Of a stretch of DNA of 64,000 nt, positions 1-9,276 are shown piece after piece. Source of the stretch: Anaerocolumna jejuensis DSM 15929 (lineage in GTDB: Bacteria; Bacillota; Clostridia; Lachnospirales; Lachnospiraceae); contig NZ_FRAC01000006.1 in assembly GCF_900142215.1 (NCBI RefSeq), positions 583,854 through 647,853 on the forward strand. Reading direction: 5' to 3'. A program made the position numbers and the translations under genes. Under the pieces are notes generated by a model, which worked only from the letters and a program-made list of their open reading frames with translations, did not search any database and had not been told where the DNA came from. Positions within the stretch are counted from its first letter, which is position 1, and every line of letters begins with the position of its first letter.

Positions 1-287
1 TTAACTGAAAACTTCTGTCCACTCGCTGATTTTTGTTTATCCGCAAACTTCTTCTCATCCGCTGATTTCTGTTTGTCTGTAAACTTCTGATCATTTGCAA
101 TTCTCTGTTTATCTGCAAATTTCTGCCCATTCGATGATTTCCGTTTATCCGCAAACTTCGACGCATTAGTTGATTTCTGTTTATCTGCAAACTTCCGCTC
201 ATTCGCTGACTTCTGCCTATCTTCAAATTTCAGCTTATCCGTTGATTCCTGTTTATCTACAAATTCCTGTCTACTAGTAGATTTCTG
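1..287 (-). repeat. 36-bp in-frame tandem repeats in the rluF 3' region
   Basis: About eight degenerate copies of a 36-bp unit (12 codons) lie head to tail and continue past the window edge. Units read QKSTSRQEFVDK, QESTDKLKFEDR, QKSANERKFADK, QKSTNASKFADK, RKSSNGQKFADK, QRIANDQKFTDK, QKSADEKKFADK and QKSASGQKFSV. The frame is kept in every unit, so the array is translated. Copies differ at several positions, which argues for an old array rather than a recent slippage event. Confidence 0.9.
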
Positions 288-1232
288 CCTACCCACTGAG
301 CTTGCTTTTTTATATTTGCTTTCTTTTGCTACCAATTCTCTATTTTTTTCTTTGAGCTTTACTGATTTTACTCTACCATTCCCAGGTTCATTCCTGTAAC
401 TTATTCCCTGCTTTCCTTTATTATCTTTTCTGGCAGGCATACTTTCAATATATTTCACATCTACTACTGCTTCATTAACAGAATCCTTGATAGCTTCTGT
501 AAGTCCCGCTATCTCCTTATCCGTCACATTTCGGTATCCGCCTGTCTGTAAATGTCCAAGAGGGATATTCATGATTCGAATCCGCTTTAATGTCAGTACC
601 TTATAGTCGAAATATTCACACATCCGTCTTATCTGACGGTTAAGTCCCTGAGTAAGTATTATCTGGAAGGTGTACTTATCAAGAGCTTTTATTTTACAAG
701 GCCTTGTAACTGTATCAAGTATGGGAACCCCTGCTTCCATTCCATTTAAAAATTCTGCTGTAAGAGGCTTATCTACAGTAACTACATATTCCTTTTCATG
801 ATAATTGCCAGCACGCAGGATTTTATTCACGATACTGCCATCATTCGTCAGTAAAATTAAGCCCTCGGAATCTTTATCCAGCCTGCCGACAGGATATATT
901 CTTTTATCGAACTTCAGAAAATCAATAATATTGTCCTTCTCCCGTTTATCCGTTGTACATACGATTCCTTTTGGCTTATTAAGAGCTATAAAGACCAGTT
1001 TTTCTTCCCTTTTCACAGGCATACCATCAAGGAGCACTGTCTGTCCATCTGTTATCTTCATACCAAGACCAGCCCGTACTCCATCTACTGTTACATGTCC
1101 TTCTTCTATAAGTCTGTCGGCTTCTCGTCTGGAACAGGCTCCTGAATCACTCAAATAGCGGTTAAGCCTTACGCCATCACCACCTGCTGTCGTTTCATCT
1201 ATTTGTAATAATTTCTTCGTTCTTTTCGCCAT
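1..1232 (-). CDS. rluF: 23S rRNA pseudouridine synthase, RluF-like, with repeat tail (3' end beyond window)
   Basis: Open reading frame starting at the ATG at 1232 and running off the left edge without a stop. Residues about 20-70 form an S4 RNA-binding domain (RLNRYLSDSGACSRREADR). The catalytic block GRLDKDSEGLILLTNDG carries the nucleophilic Asp of the RsuA/RluB/RluE/RluF family, and GLNRQIRRMCEYFDYKV matches the RluF type. Members isomerise a uridine in 23S rRNA. The enzyme core ends near residue 250. It is followed by a basic linker and, from position 287 to the window edge, eight imperfect 12-residue repeats (consensus roughly QKSANxxKFADK). The tail is very Lys/Ser/Asp-rich and probably disordered. 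The family assignment is firm. The exact target uridine is inferred, and the tail is unusual. Confidence 0.9.
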   Translation of the reverse strand, partial: MAKRTKKLLQIDETTAGGDGVRLNRYLSDSGACSRREADRLIEEGHVTVDGVRAGLGMKITDGQTVLLDGMPVKREEKLVFIALNKPKGIVCTTDKREKDNIIDFLKFDKRIYPVGRLDKDSEGLILLTNDGSIVNKILRAGNYHEKEYVVTVDKPLTAEFLNGMEAGVPILDTVTRPCKIKALDKYTFQIILTQGLNRQIRRMCEYFDYKVLTLKRIRIMNIPLGHLQTGGYRNVTDKEIAGLTEAIKDSVNEAVVDVKYIESMPARKDNKGKQGISYRNEPGNGRVKSVKLKEKNRELVAKESKYKKASSVGRQKSTSRQEFVDKQESTDKLKFEDRQKSANERKFADKQKSTNASKFADKRKSSNGQKFADKQRIANDQKFTDKQKSADEKKFADKQKSASGQKFSV

Positions 1233-1577
1233 CTTGGCTCCTATCCGGTTTTCATATTACTATCAAAATATTCTGATATTTTAATAGCACTTAATATTTC
1301 TAAACTTGTAATACCCAAATAACAAAATTAAAACTTGTTAGTATTGCAGCATTCGTCATATCTATGTGAACAACCCACACAATAAAATTAAATAAAACTA
1401 AACCCTGCTATTATTGTAACAGCACGTTACTATACTAACACCCTATATTACACCATTAAAGAACTTACTTACGCACTTACTAATATTATAACACTTACTA
1501 CACTATACTAAAAAATCTATGTTTACTTATTATAACAGCCAATGAAAAAAAGTACAAGCATCTTACGAATAAGAAAG

Positions 1578-1646
1578 GTCAATACTTACATACAAGAAAA
1601 GCCAATACTTACATACAAGAAAAGCCAATATTTATAGCAAAAAAAC
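1578..1646. repeat. 23-bp tandem repeat in a 492-bp spacer
   Basis: Two near-identical 23-bp units (1578-1600 and 1601-1623, differing at one base) are followed by a decayed third. They sit in the AT-rich spacer 1233-1724 between the start of rluF and the 3' end of the next minus-strand gene. Apart from this array and the adjacent terminator I see no gene in this spacer. Confidence 0.8.
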
Positions 1647-1692
1647 AGCGAAGCTTTGGAAAATAAACATCATTATTCCAAAGTATCGCTGT
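1636..1692 (-). terminator. Rho-independent terminator of the 1725-2510 gene
   Basis: On the minus strand ACAGCGATACTTTGGAA pairs with TTCCAAAGCTTCGCTGT across a short AT-rich loop (1645-1692), and seven T follow directly. It lies 33 bp after the stop codon of the upstream minus-strand gene. Confidence 0.9.
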
Positions 1693-1724
1693 AATAACTA
1701 CAGATATAAATTAAAATGTTTTTA

Positions 1725-2510
1725 CTATTCATTCATAGAAACATTCTTTGCAGAATCTTCCAATTTGGTATAGAACTCAGACAAAGAAGCATCCTTTTTA
1801 AGAGCTGTTTTTAATTTATCATTTACCTTATAGATTAAGTCTTCAACATCAGAGGAATCACAAAGCTTTGAAAGAAATTCATCCGTTTTGCTATCGCCCT
1901 CTCCTAGGTAAACATAAAACTTTCCATCTTTATTTGTTTTAATATAATATTCATTCATTCCAGGTGCTGGAGTGTCAATGCTGGCTAACTTAAGATTATA
2001 ACATACATAAACAACATAGGAGCCTTCTTCCAATCCCTTTTTAATATAGCTTTCTACATTTTCATACTTATCAATATATTTAGTCTTTCTGCTAATGTCC
2101 TTTATATCTAAAAGCTGTGTATTATCTACCAAATCTTCAAACTTTTCAATCTTTCCGCTTAACTTTGCATTCAGATATTTAGTAATAAGAGTATCGATTT
2201 CCTTATTTGTATTTTTCTCTAAAGGATTTTTTTCTGCAGAAAGTAAACTGGCTTCATCTCTTGCTTCAGAATCCGAAGCTGGTGTATCCGTAGGTAATAA
2301 AGATGCCGCAGATACTGCCGCTTTTGCATTGGGTTTATCAGCTGTTTTCGCACTCTCTTCTGTGTCATAGGATGCGTTTAGGTTTTGTGCCTCTCTTTCT
2401 ACTGCAGTAGATTTATCCTGTCCTTGTCTGGAGATTGAAAATGTGACCATTCCAATTCCCATTGTGCATACAGTAACCATAGCAATTATCTTTTTATATC
2501 TAAGTTTCAT
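1725..2510 (-). CDS. Exported hypothetical protein
   Basis: A 261-residue protein. The chosen ATG at 2510 has AAAGGAG six bases upstream; a start eight codons earlier lacks a site. A basic N terminus and one hydrophobic segment (about residues 5-24) act as a signal anchor. No lipobox Cys is present. Residues about 30-95 are a low-complexity Ala/Ser/Glu-rich linker. The remainder (about 100-255) is a soluble alpha/beta domain containing VENVESYIKKG-type and EYYIKTNKDGKFYVYLGEG segments, the layout of a small extracytoplasmic NTF2-like or similar ligand domain (guess). No catalytic motif was recognised. It is monocistronic, ended by its own terminator. Confidence 0.75.
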   Translation of the reverse strand: MKLRYKKIIAMVTVCTMGIGMVTFSISRQGQDKSTAVEREAQNLNASYDTEESAKTADKPNAKAAVSAASLLPTDTPASDSEARDEASLLSAEKNPLEKNTNKEIDTLITKYLNAKLSGKIEKFEDLVDNTQLLDIKDISRKTKYIDKYENVESYIKKGLEEGSYVVYVCYNLKLASIDTPAPGMNEYYIKTNKDGKFYVYLGEGDSKTDEFLSKLCDSSDVEDLIYKVNDKLKTALKKDASLSEFYTKLEDSAKNVSMNE

Positions 2511-2688
2511 GTTATCTCCTTTAATCAATCCCAATCAATAGTACATATCAACTATGATATATAATAACAGACATTAAAGGATTTTGCAATACGTTTATTT
2601 TATTTTCTGTAACATATTTAATAATTCCGTAATAATTTATGGCACTTTATGGCATTTTTTATATTTTTCGAAAAATTTAAAAAATTAC

Positions 2689-2717
2689 TTGAACAAATGG
2701 AAAATTTATTGTAAAAT
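2689..2717 (+). promoter_or_regulatory. Sigma-A promoter of tRNA-Arg
   Basis: TTGAAC at 2689-2694 and TAAAAT at 2712-2717 are separated by 17 bp. Initiation would fall just before the mature tRNA 5' end at 2726. Confidence 0.8.
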
Positions 2718-2725
2718 GTGTTTAT

Positions 2726-2798
2726 GCATCTATAGCTCAGTGGATAGAGCAGAAGCTTCCGAAGCTTCGTGTCGGGGGTTCGAGTCCCTTTAGGTGCA
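2726..2798 (+). tRNA. tRNA-Arg (anticodon CCG)
   Basis: A full cloverleaf can be drawn. The acceptor stem is GCATCTA/TAGGTGC with one G-U. The D arm is GCTC-AGTGGATA-GAGC with A at position 20, an arginine identity base. The anticodon stem GAAGC/GCTTC encloses loop TTCCGAA (CCG anticodon). The variable region is GTGTC and the T arm contains TTCGAGT. The discriminator base is A; CCA is not encoded. It decodes the rare CGG codon. A run of six T right after the gene probably terminates it. Confidence 0.95.
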
Positions 2799-2828
2799 TT
2801 TTTTGTTGCCATTTTTTAGTATTACAAT

Positions 2829-3395
2829 TTATTTGTAGGAAGCCTTTAATTCCTCATAGCATTCCTTACAGAGTGCCCGATATTTCTCATTTCCTCCAAT
2901 ATCTATCTGTTCTCCCTCCGTTACTACCCTTCCATACTGGTCAAATCTGGCATTGATTGTTGCCTTTTTACCGCATTTACATACAGTTTTAATTTCCTGG
3001 ATGCTCTCTGCCAGTTCCACCAGCCTTTTGCTTCCGGGAAACAGGTGCTGGCTAAAGTCTATAAGCAATCCAAAGCACATGACCGGTACCTTAAAGGATA
3101 TCTGGTACAGTTCATTAACCTGGTTCTCACTTAAAAACTGTGCTTCATCTACCATAACCACATCTATTTTTTCTATATCAAAACAGGAATAGACAGAGCT
3201 GGTCTCGTCAAGTGTAATACAATCGCTTTGAATTCCTACTCTTGATTTTATAATTGACTCGCCATCTCTGTCATCTACGCGGGGCTTTATTAACAGGACC
3301 CTGAATCCCTGCTCTTCATAATTGTGCTTAATCATCAGCAAATTGGCCGATTTACTGCTGTTCATACAGCCGTATTTAAAATATAATTTTGACAT
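2829..3395 (-). CDS. tdk: Thymidine kinase (type II)
   Basis: A 188-residue enzyme phosphorylating thymidine to dTMP for salvage. The start has GGAGGAAG directly upstream. The P-loop region is KYGCMNSSKSANLL, where a Ser replaces the usual Gly before the catalytic-loop Lys. Walker B is VVMVDEAQF. The C-terminal half carries the structural zinc cysteines CKCGKK and CKEC and the substrate-binding lasso. The length is normal for the family. It stands alone, separated from its neighbour by an 18-bp tandem duplication. Confidence 0.95.
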   Translation of the reverse strand: MSKLYFKYGCMNSSKSANLLMIKHNYEEQGFRVLLIKPRVDDRDGESIIKSRVGIQSDCITLDETSSVYSCFDIEKIDVVMVDEAQFLSENQVNELYQISFKVPVMCFGLLIDFSQHLFPGSKRLVELAESIQEIKTVCKCGKKATINARFDQYGRVVTEGEQIDIGGNEKYRALCKECYEELKASYK

Positions 3396-3478
3396 TCTTC
3401 CTCCGCTTAACCATTGTAATAAATGAAGATTTTGTTCTTTACTCCTAAACTATTATATCTGCCACAATATAATAATGC

Positions 3479-3514
3479 AAGCGGACTTGATAACGAAAGC
3501 GGACTTGATAACGA
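3479..3514. repeat. Perfect 18-bp tandem duplication
   Basis: Two identical copies of AAGCGGACTTGATAACGA (3479-3496 and 3497-3514) lie between the DUF421 gene 3' end and the tdk upstream region. The absence of mismatches suggests a recent duplication. Confidence 0.85.
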
Positions 3515-3554
3515 GGATTGAGTAACTATAACCAAATGGCTGAGTTCTCAGATT

Positions 3555-4265
3555 TTACAAAAACATATCATTCTTGGAAGCATTCTGAACCTTTACATAA
3601 ATATTTAACTGACCGTCACTGCTATCGCAGGTTGCCAGCATAACTTCTTTGATATCTTTAATTCCCTGGGCATGCATCTGTTTCTCCAGCCAGGCTTCGT
3701 TTTTCCCTGCCCATTGCAGGTTGGCTTGTAATATTTTACCGTCCATGATGACATTTGCCATAGGGAAGGACTGGGTGGGATTCAAATTCATATCCTCCGG
3801 TGTAACCGGCCTGTTCTTAACCATGGGGAGAATGCTTAATTTGCCGTTTGATTCTAATATGGCGGTGTGTACCTCACTTAAGTCAAAATAACCGCATACT
3901 CTGCACAAAGAAAGAAATTCATCCACATCTATTTTAGCCTTCAGCATATTCTTTTCATAAATCTTTCCATTTTGATAGAGAATAAGGGAATGGCCTTCAA
4001 ATAATCTTCGTAATCGAATGGATTTACAGGTCGCAAAGGATATTCCAATGCATATAACAGCATAAACCGCCATAGCAAGAAGTGGTCTTCTGTAGTCATC
4101 CTCCAGTGAAGTAGCCATTTCCGCTGCAATAGAGCCTATGGTAATACTGGTTATATAATCAAACATACTAAGCTCTGACATTTCACGGTCACCCATAATC
4201 TTTGTTAATACAAACATTACGATCAGTGAGCCTGCTGATAAGACGGTAATTTTCACAAATTCCAT
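3555..4265 (-). CDS. DUF421 family membrane protein (YetF-like)
   Basis: The ATG at 4265 is preceded by AAGGAGG nine bases away; an in-frame start 25 codons upstream has no ribosome site. The 236-residue product has three N-terminal membrane segments (about residues 5-75) with the family motif KIMGDREMSELSMFDY. A soluble YetF-type domain follows (about 85-230), including VDEFLSLCRVCGYFDLSEV and an acidic C-terminal part. The family is common in spore formers. Some Bacillus paralogues affect spore germination or outer-surface properties, but the biochemical role is unknown. It looks like a single-gene unit. Confidence 0.85.
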   Translation of the reverse strand: MEFVKITVLSAGSLIVMFVLTKIMGDREMSELSMFDYITSITIGSIAAEMATSLEDDYRRPLLAMAVYAVICIGISFATCKSIRLRRLFEGHSLILYQNGKIYEKNMLKAKIDVDEFLSLCRVCGYFDLSEVHTAILESNGKLSILPMVKNRPVTPEDMNLNPTQSFPMANVIMDGKILQANLQWAGKNEAWLEKQMHAQGIKDIKEVMLATCDSSDGQLNIYVKVQNASKNDMFL

Positions 4266-4376
4266 AGATTTATTCCTCCTTGGGATTAATTCAACTAATA
4301 GGATGTACAAATGTATGGAAATTATGAAAACACTGCTCAATAAAATACATTTAGATAATTTATATCATTTCATATT

Positions 4377-5282
4377 TTACTGAATCTTGATAATCCTTTT
4401 TTCCTCTATACAATAATAGTAGACACTGTCAGATAAGTAATCCTCCTCTGCTACCTGAGATGTATTTACCTCTTTTACCATACTGGCAAGCTCCTCCTTA
4501 TTAATAAAACCACTATCTTTTATGGCTATGATTTCATGGATACTGCTTGGAAGTATATAAAAATCTCCTCCTGCAATTTCAGCCACCTGCTTTATCACAC
4601 CCTTGTATAATAAGCAGCCGGCTCCATTAATTCCTATAGCATTGGTAATGACATACATGGGCTGAAATCCTGGAAAAGCTGTCTCAAAAGCTATCTCTCC
4701 AATGACCTCTTCCAGGGTATTTATCTTTGCCGGAAATATCCTTGGCGTATTCTCCATTGCCTGCTCTGTTACTGTTTTTACATTAATCCCCCACATTATA
4801 AGATGCCTGTAGGTTATATGAATGGAAGAGAGATTTTCGCTCTTATTTTGAACCAGACAATGAAAGGTGACGGCAAGGTCCAGAAACGGAAGATAGGGAA
4901 TTTCTGATAATATTTCTTTGTTTCTTTCATAGTTTACTATTCGGTAAAATATATTATCTTTTATCTGCTCATAACTATTGAGATCAATTGTATTTTCTGC
5001 TTTATTACTGAAAGCTTCATAATAAGCCTTCTCCAGTTCTTTTACTGCATCTTCCATCGGCATGCCCTTTATATACTTTTTATATAACCCTTCCAGATAA
5101 AGGTTATGAGCAAAGTATCCATCTTTTTTTCTTATTATGATTCCCTCACTTCTGCCACCATTATTCTTCGTCACGGTATGCAGAAGTATATCATATTCAT
5201 CCCCCATGCTTTTTTCTAACCTGTGTTTTACCTGCTTGTTAAATGCGGTAAAATCATTTACTTCATAAAACTTATCCAGCAT
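4377..5282 (-). CDS. DUF5688 family protein
   Basis: A 301-residue soluble protein. The second ATG (5282) is preferred because AAAGGAG lies six bases before it and abuts the first ATG. Features typical of the Lachnospiraceae DUF5688 family are TVTKNNGGRSEGIIIRKKDG near the N terminus, a NLYLEGLYKKY segment, and the C-terminal PSSIHEIIAIKD stretch. There is no signal peptide or membrane segment. Function is unknown. Members often occur in many paralogous copies per genome. No neighbour gives a clue. Confidence 0.75.
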   Translation of the reverse strand: MLDKFYEVNDFTAFNKQVKHRLEKSMGDEYDILLHTVTKNNGGRSEGIIIRKKDGYFAHNLYLEGLYKKYIKGMPMEDAVKELEKAYYEAFSNKAENTIDLNSYEQIKDNIFYRIVNYERNKEILSEIPYLPFLDLAVTFHCLVQNKSENLSSIHITYRHLIMWGINVKTVTEQAMENTPRIFPAKINTLEEVIGEIAFETAFPGFQPMYVITNAIGINGAGCLLYKGVIKQVAEIAGGDFYILPSSIHEIIAIKDSGFINKEELASMVKEVNTSQVAEEDYLSDSVYYYCIEEKRIIKIQ

Positions 5283-5755
5283 ATACATCTCCTTTGTTAT
5301 TTAATTGTTTTGGAATAATTTAATAGAATAATTTTTAGAATAGATAAAATCAGAATAAAAATGAATTACAAAAAGACTAATGAAGTTTTCACACCTAAAA
5401 TCAGCTTCAACTTCATAGACAAAATAGAATTATTGATAGTTTTATATTGGGATTGTAACATGGGGTAATACCATAAAGAAATAAATTGACTAAAACACCA
5501 GAATCAATACTTAGAAGCCTTCAGGACAGTCCAAAAACATAAAATCAATAAGAAAACTTAGTTTCCTTGCATTATAAGAAGGTGAGCAGGTAACTGCTAA
5601 ACAGCTAAATAACTTAACGCTTTAACAGTTAAACAACTAAGCAGTTAAGTAACTATTAAACCTATTAATATACCATCACATAAACATAATAACAGTTTAT
5701 AGCAAATATTTCAATTAAAATCCAAAATCAGATGTAACAAAATACTTTGCTGATT
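5283..5755. other. 473-bp AT-rich spacer without a gene
   Basis: No coding frame was found. An 8-bp inverted repeat, ATGAAGTT/AACTTCAT (5380-5416), could form a hairpin. From about 5590 to 5660 there are degenerate direct and inverted copies of a TAACTGCTTAA-like word. The region must hold the promoter of the DUF5688 gene, but I cannot fix it. Confidence 0.5.
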
Positions 5756-6478
5756 TTATACATTTTGTCCAACTTTACCGCTTACTGCAATGCATACCTG
5801 TGCCGGAAGATAAAACATCCACATTGCTACTTCCGAAAAATTGTATAATTTTTGAAAGGCTGCATTTTCAATAGCAATAAATCCGCTCATATTATAAATT
5901 CCAACATTAATATCACAGAGTATGAATAAAAACATACCTGCCGCAAATATAAGATTTTTCCAGCCTGGTCTGCGAACTGCATTTTTAATCCCTGTGATGA
6001 CATTCTGCAGGATGGAAATAAAATAGAAAACAGATACCGTTAATAGTAGATTGACCGTTACTTTAAGCTTATAAAGTATAAGTAATATTACCGCCCACAA
6101 AAGTATACTGGCAAGTATTCTGCCAAGTACTCTTCTTCCCTGCCGGCTTTCTTCCAAAAACCAAATACGCAGCAAATAAAGCATCTGCACTATGCAAAAG
6201 GTTATCATCCCAAAGGTAAATTTCTCCGTAAACAAAAGAAAGTAATCCGATATTCCGGTAAAAAACAAAGCACCCAGCAGGATATAATTATCTCTCTGCC
6301 TAAACTCTACAGCACACGCCAAAGCGAAGATATTGCATAAAATGATACACAAAAATTTCAGCATAGTCACAGTGCCAGAAGACGGATGTCCTGAAATATC
6401 CCCCATCATAAATATGGAATAAAGCAGCAATTCAATGATGATAAAAGCAAAGACTCCCCATTTATTTTTTGCAAACAT
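5756..6478 (-). CDS. Multi-pass membrane protein, possibly YhhN/TMEM86-like
   Basis: A 240-residue protein with about seven to eight hydrophobic helices and a good ribosome site (GAGGAGG). The pattern GALFFTGISDYFLLF followed by a Phe/Gly-rich helix, and a late helix ending FILCDINVGIYN, resembles the two Asp-bearing helices of the YhhN/TMEM86 family, whose eukaryotic members hydrolyse lysoplasmalogen. Similarity is by pattern only, so the assignment is tentative. No partner gene is adjacent. Confidence 0.6.
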   Translation of the reverse strand: MFAKNKWGVFAFIIIELLLYSIFMMGDISGHPSSGTVTMLKFLCIILCNIFALACAVEFRQRDNYILLGALFFTGISDYFLLFTEKFTFGMITFCIVQMLYLLRIWFLEESRQGRRVLGRILASILLWAVILLILYKLKVTVNLLLTVSVFYFISILQNVITGIKNAVRRPGWKNLIFAAGMFLFILCDINVGIYNMSGFIAIENAAFQKLYNFSEVAMWMFYLPAQVCIAVSGKVGQNV

Positions 6479-6828
6479 AAACTTACCTCCTCGTATTACA
6501 GCACTAATACGACCTTCTTTCTTACTGCCTCTATACTATGGGCTATCTCTCACCCTTCTGCAATTGCACTGGTATTAGATAGAACGCAGTCGTCACTGAC
6601 TTTTCATATACGTTAACATCACTTAAGATAACTCTAACATTTCCAGAGTTATTATATTGCATAACCTGTTATCTGTCCACGAAAAGAATTAAAAATACAG
6701 CTTATCAGTATACTTATCTATTTATTTAATGTATAATAATTCCATATGCACCCAGCCTATTTAAAGGTTTCCAATTATATATTGAAACATATAAAATATA
6801 GGATTTGATATTCGCGAAAGGAGTCTTT
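6479..6828. other. Divergent promoter region (350 bp)
   Basis: This region separates the membrane-protein gene (minus) from the ABC exporter genes (plus). It contains a perfect inverted repeat ATAACTCT/AGAGTTAT (6628-6652, 9-nt loop) without a T run, so it could be an operator rather than a terminator. A TATAAT box lies at 6732-6737 without a good -35 box. No gene was seen. Confidence 0.45.
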
Positions 6829-7551
6829 ATGATTCAGGTTAAATATGTTACAAAAAGATATGGTAATACCCTTGCCAATAACGACGTAAACCTGGAGGCA
6901 GGGGATGGTGAGATAACTGTTTTACTTGGTGCAAATGGAGCCGGTAAATCCACTTTGATAAAATGTATCTGCGGATTACTGCGCTTTGAAGGCTCCATTA
7001 TAATCGATGGCTATGACAATCATAGCTTAGAGGCTAAAAGGCAGTTAGGTTACATACCTGAATTGCCTGCCATGTATCCCATGCTGACCGTTGAGGAGCA
7101 CCTGCAGTTCATCGCCAGAGCTTACCGGCTGAAGGACTGGGAGGAATATGGGAAGGAGCTTATGACCCGCTTCGAATTAACGGACAAAAAAGAGAAGCTT
7201 GGACAGGAGCTTTCTAAAGGTATGCAGCAGAAGGTCAGCATCTGCTGTGCACTTTTGCCCCGCCCCAAGGCTGTTATCTTTGATGAGCCCTTTGTGGGGT
7301 TGGATCCCCATGCCATCCGGGAGCTCAAGCAATTAATAATTTCTTTACGGGATAGCAGAAGCTCCGTTATCATCAGTACTCACATGATCGAGACTATGGA
7401 AGAAGCCTGGGACACTACCTACATTATGAAAAATGGAAGTATCATAGAGAGCAGGAAAAGAAAAGACCTTGACAGTAAAAGCAGTTTGGAATCTATCTAT
7501 TTCGCCATTACGGAGGGCTCTGATGCCACAGGGGACAATTCAAAAAATTAG
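6829..7551 (+). CDS. ABC transporter ATP-binding protein
   Basis: A 240-residue nucleotide-binding subunit. The ATG at 6829 has AAAGGAG five bases upstream and is preferred over 6805. Walker A is GANGAGKST (about residues 35-43), the signature is LSKGMQQK, and Walker B is KAVIFDEPFVGLD followed by the switch histidine in STHMIE. The sequence is most like ABC-2 type exporter ATPases. It is followed 9 bp later by its membrane partner, so the two form an exporter operon. The substrate is unknown. Confidence 0.92.
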   Translation: MIQVKYVTKRYGNTLANNDVNLEAGDGEITVLLGANGAGKSTLIKCICGLLRFEGSIIIDGYDNHSLEAKRQLGYIPELPAMYPMLTVEEHLQFIARAYRLKDWEEYGKELMTRFELTDKKEKLGQELSKGMQQKVSICCALLPRPKAVIFDEPFVGLDPHAIRELKQLIISLRDSRSSVIISTHMIETMEEAWDTTYIMKNGSIIESRKRKDLDSKSSLESIYFAITEGSDATGDNSKN

Positions 7552-7560
7552 GAGGTAATC

Positions 7561-9135
7561 ATGAACAGCATCTTGTATCTGATGTCAAGAATCATTAAAA
7601 ATAAGTTTAGACAGCTTCTCAACAAGCCGGCCATGGTTATACTTTATCTTTTGGCTATTGTATTCCTTGCCTATTCCCTGTTTTATTCATTTTCTTCACC
7701 GCCCAGACAAGCCAGTTCCGAAAATATTCAATGGCTTTTTGTCTTTTTTGCCTTTTATCTCATTATCTTTTATTACAGTGCTGTTTCAAAGGGGCTTTCC
7801 TCCGGAAGCAGCTTCTTTGATATGAGTGACGTTAACCTGCTATTTTGTGCTCCTGTAAATCCCAAGCATATATTGGCTTACGGTATTTGCTCCCAAGCCG
7901 GAAAAAGCCTGCTGGGCGGAATTTTTCTTTTACTCCAGGGAAGCACTTTCGTTTCTCTTGGACTTAATACGCTGGATTTACTTCTTTTCTTTGGGGGCTA
8001 TGTACTGTCTCTCCTTTTATTTGAATTCATGTCACTGGCTATTTACATCCTCTCCAATCAGAAGGAAACGATTAAACAGCTTATCAAAGTAATCGCTCTT
8101 CTGCCCTTTCTTTTATTGCTGTTATTTTTCCTGAATAACTTCCAAAGAAGCGGTGATTTAAAGCTTGCCCTGCTTTCCTCTGTTGAAAAGGGAGCTCTTA
8201 AATTTCTTCCTGTTGCCGGCTGGATAACGGAAAGCCTGAGAAATTATTTATCAGGAAATATCAGAGAAATGGGATTTAGCTTGCTTTTGACTCTCCTTAC
8301 CGGTGTACTCTTTCTGGCTGTAATCATTTTATATCATTCAGATTATTATGAGGATGTTTTGGTTGCCACAGAAACTGCCTTCGAAAAGAAAAGAGCTATA
8401 AATGAAGGTGATATCAATGCCATATCGAATACTCACAAAAAAATAAGAAAAGGAAAAAGAACCCTTGAAGGCCTGGGCTCCAAAGCCATTTTTTATAAGC
8501 ATCTTTTAGAGTCCTCAAGAAGCAACCGGTTCTTTCTCCTTGACGGCAGCTCCTTTTTAATGATAGCAGGTGCTAATATAGCGGCTTTCTTTAGTAAAGG
8601 CGATATCAGTCCGGTTTTACTCCTTGTCATATCCATGTATCTTCAAAGCTTCTTCATTGGTACCGGCAGAGGAATGAAAGAACTGTACAGCCATTATATT
8701 TACCTGATACCGGAATCTCCTTTTAAGAAAATCATTTGGAGCAATGGTGAGATTATTGCAAAGCATATCCTGGAAAGCTTATTTATGTTTCTGCTTCCAT
8801 TGCTGTTTACGAACTGGAATCCTGTTACCGTACTGCTCTGTGCCCTTTGCCGCAGTGTATTCTCAATATTCCTGGTTTCAGCCAATTTACTGTCACAGCG
8901 TATTTTCAAAGATGTAATCAGTCAGGGGTTTTTACTTATCATTTACCTGCTCTTTATCATATTTGTGATGCTACCCGGTGTGATTGCTGCCTTTGCATTT
9001 TATATGGCTGGAAAGCTTGCCTGGGGCCTGTTCGCCTTAAGCCTGTGGGAGGCTTTCTTATCCCTCCTGTTTTTTTATCTTAGCAGAGGAGTCCTTCACA
9101 ATAGTGACATCCTGACCCTTCAAAAAAAGAATTGA
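7561..9135 (+). CDS. ABC exporter membrane subunit
   Basis: A 524-residue integral membrane protein, preceded by GGAGGTAATC. It has about twelve hydrophobic segments in two clusters (residues about 20-290 and 330-515) separated by a charged cytoplasmic stretch containing KKRAINEGDINAISNTHKK. The layout matches the putative ABC exporter family of Firmicutes that pairs with a single short ATPase; both genes here are adjacent. The exported compound cannot be told from the sequence. Confidence 0.85.
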   Translation: MNSILYLMSRIIKNKFRQLLNKPAMVILYLLAIVFLAYSLFYSFSSPPRQASSENIQWLFVFFAFYLIIFYYSAVSKGLSSGSSFFDMSDVNLLFCAPVNPKHILAYGICSQAGKSLLGGIFLLLQGSTFVSLGLNTLDLLLFFGGYVLSLLLFEFMSLAIYILSNQKETIKQLIKVIALLPFLLLLLFFLNNFQRSGDLKLALLSSVEKGALKFLPVAGWITESLRNYLSGNIREMGFSLLLTLLTGVLFLAVIILYHSDYYEDVLVATETAFEKKRAINEGDINAISNTHKKIRKGKRTLEGLGSKAIFYKHLLESSRSNRFFLLDGSSFLMIAGANIAAFFSKGDISPVLLLVISMYLQSFFIGTGRGMKELYSHYIYLIPESPFKKIIWSNGEIIAKHILESLFMFLLPLLFTNWNPVTVLLCALCRSVFSIFLVSANLLSQRIFKDVISQGFLLIIYLLFIIFVMLPGVIAAFAFYMAGKLAWGLFALSLWEAFLSLLFFYLSRGVLHNSDILTLQKKN

Positions 9136-9163
9136 GAATATATGTCCGCCGGACGCACCGCTA

Positions 9164-9202
9164 AAAGGGCTGAATCCTGCATGGTACAGAATTCAGCCCT
9201 TA
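9164..9202. terminator. Bidirectional terminator
   Basis: AAGGGCTGAAT pairs with ATTCAGCCCTT across a loop, between the convergent ABC exporter operon and the GGDEF-EAL gene. T-rich sequence follows weakly on the plus strand and as CTTTTAG on the minus strand. Confidence 0.75.
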
Positions 9203-9276
9203 AATTACATTAAATTTATGATTGATAACAAAGTTTTATTCAGAAGTCAGTGTTGTTCTTACTTATGACCTTTTGA

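Noticed and set aside
805..1158. Plus-strand ORF of 117 codons opposite rluF
   Set aside because: Entirely antisense to the conserved pseudouridine synthase, with no ribosome site and a composition typical of a shadow frame.
2584..2793. Plus-strand and minus-strand small ORFs over the tRNA
   Set aside because: Both run through the tRNA-Arg gene, so they are not coding.
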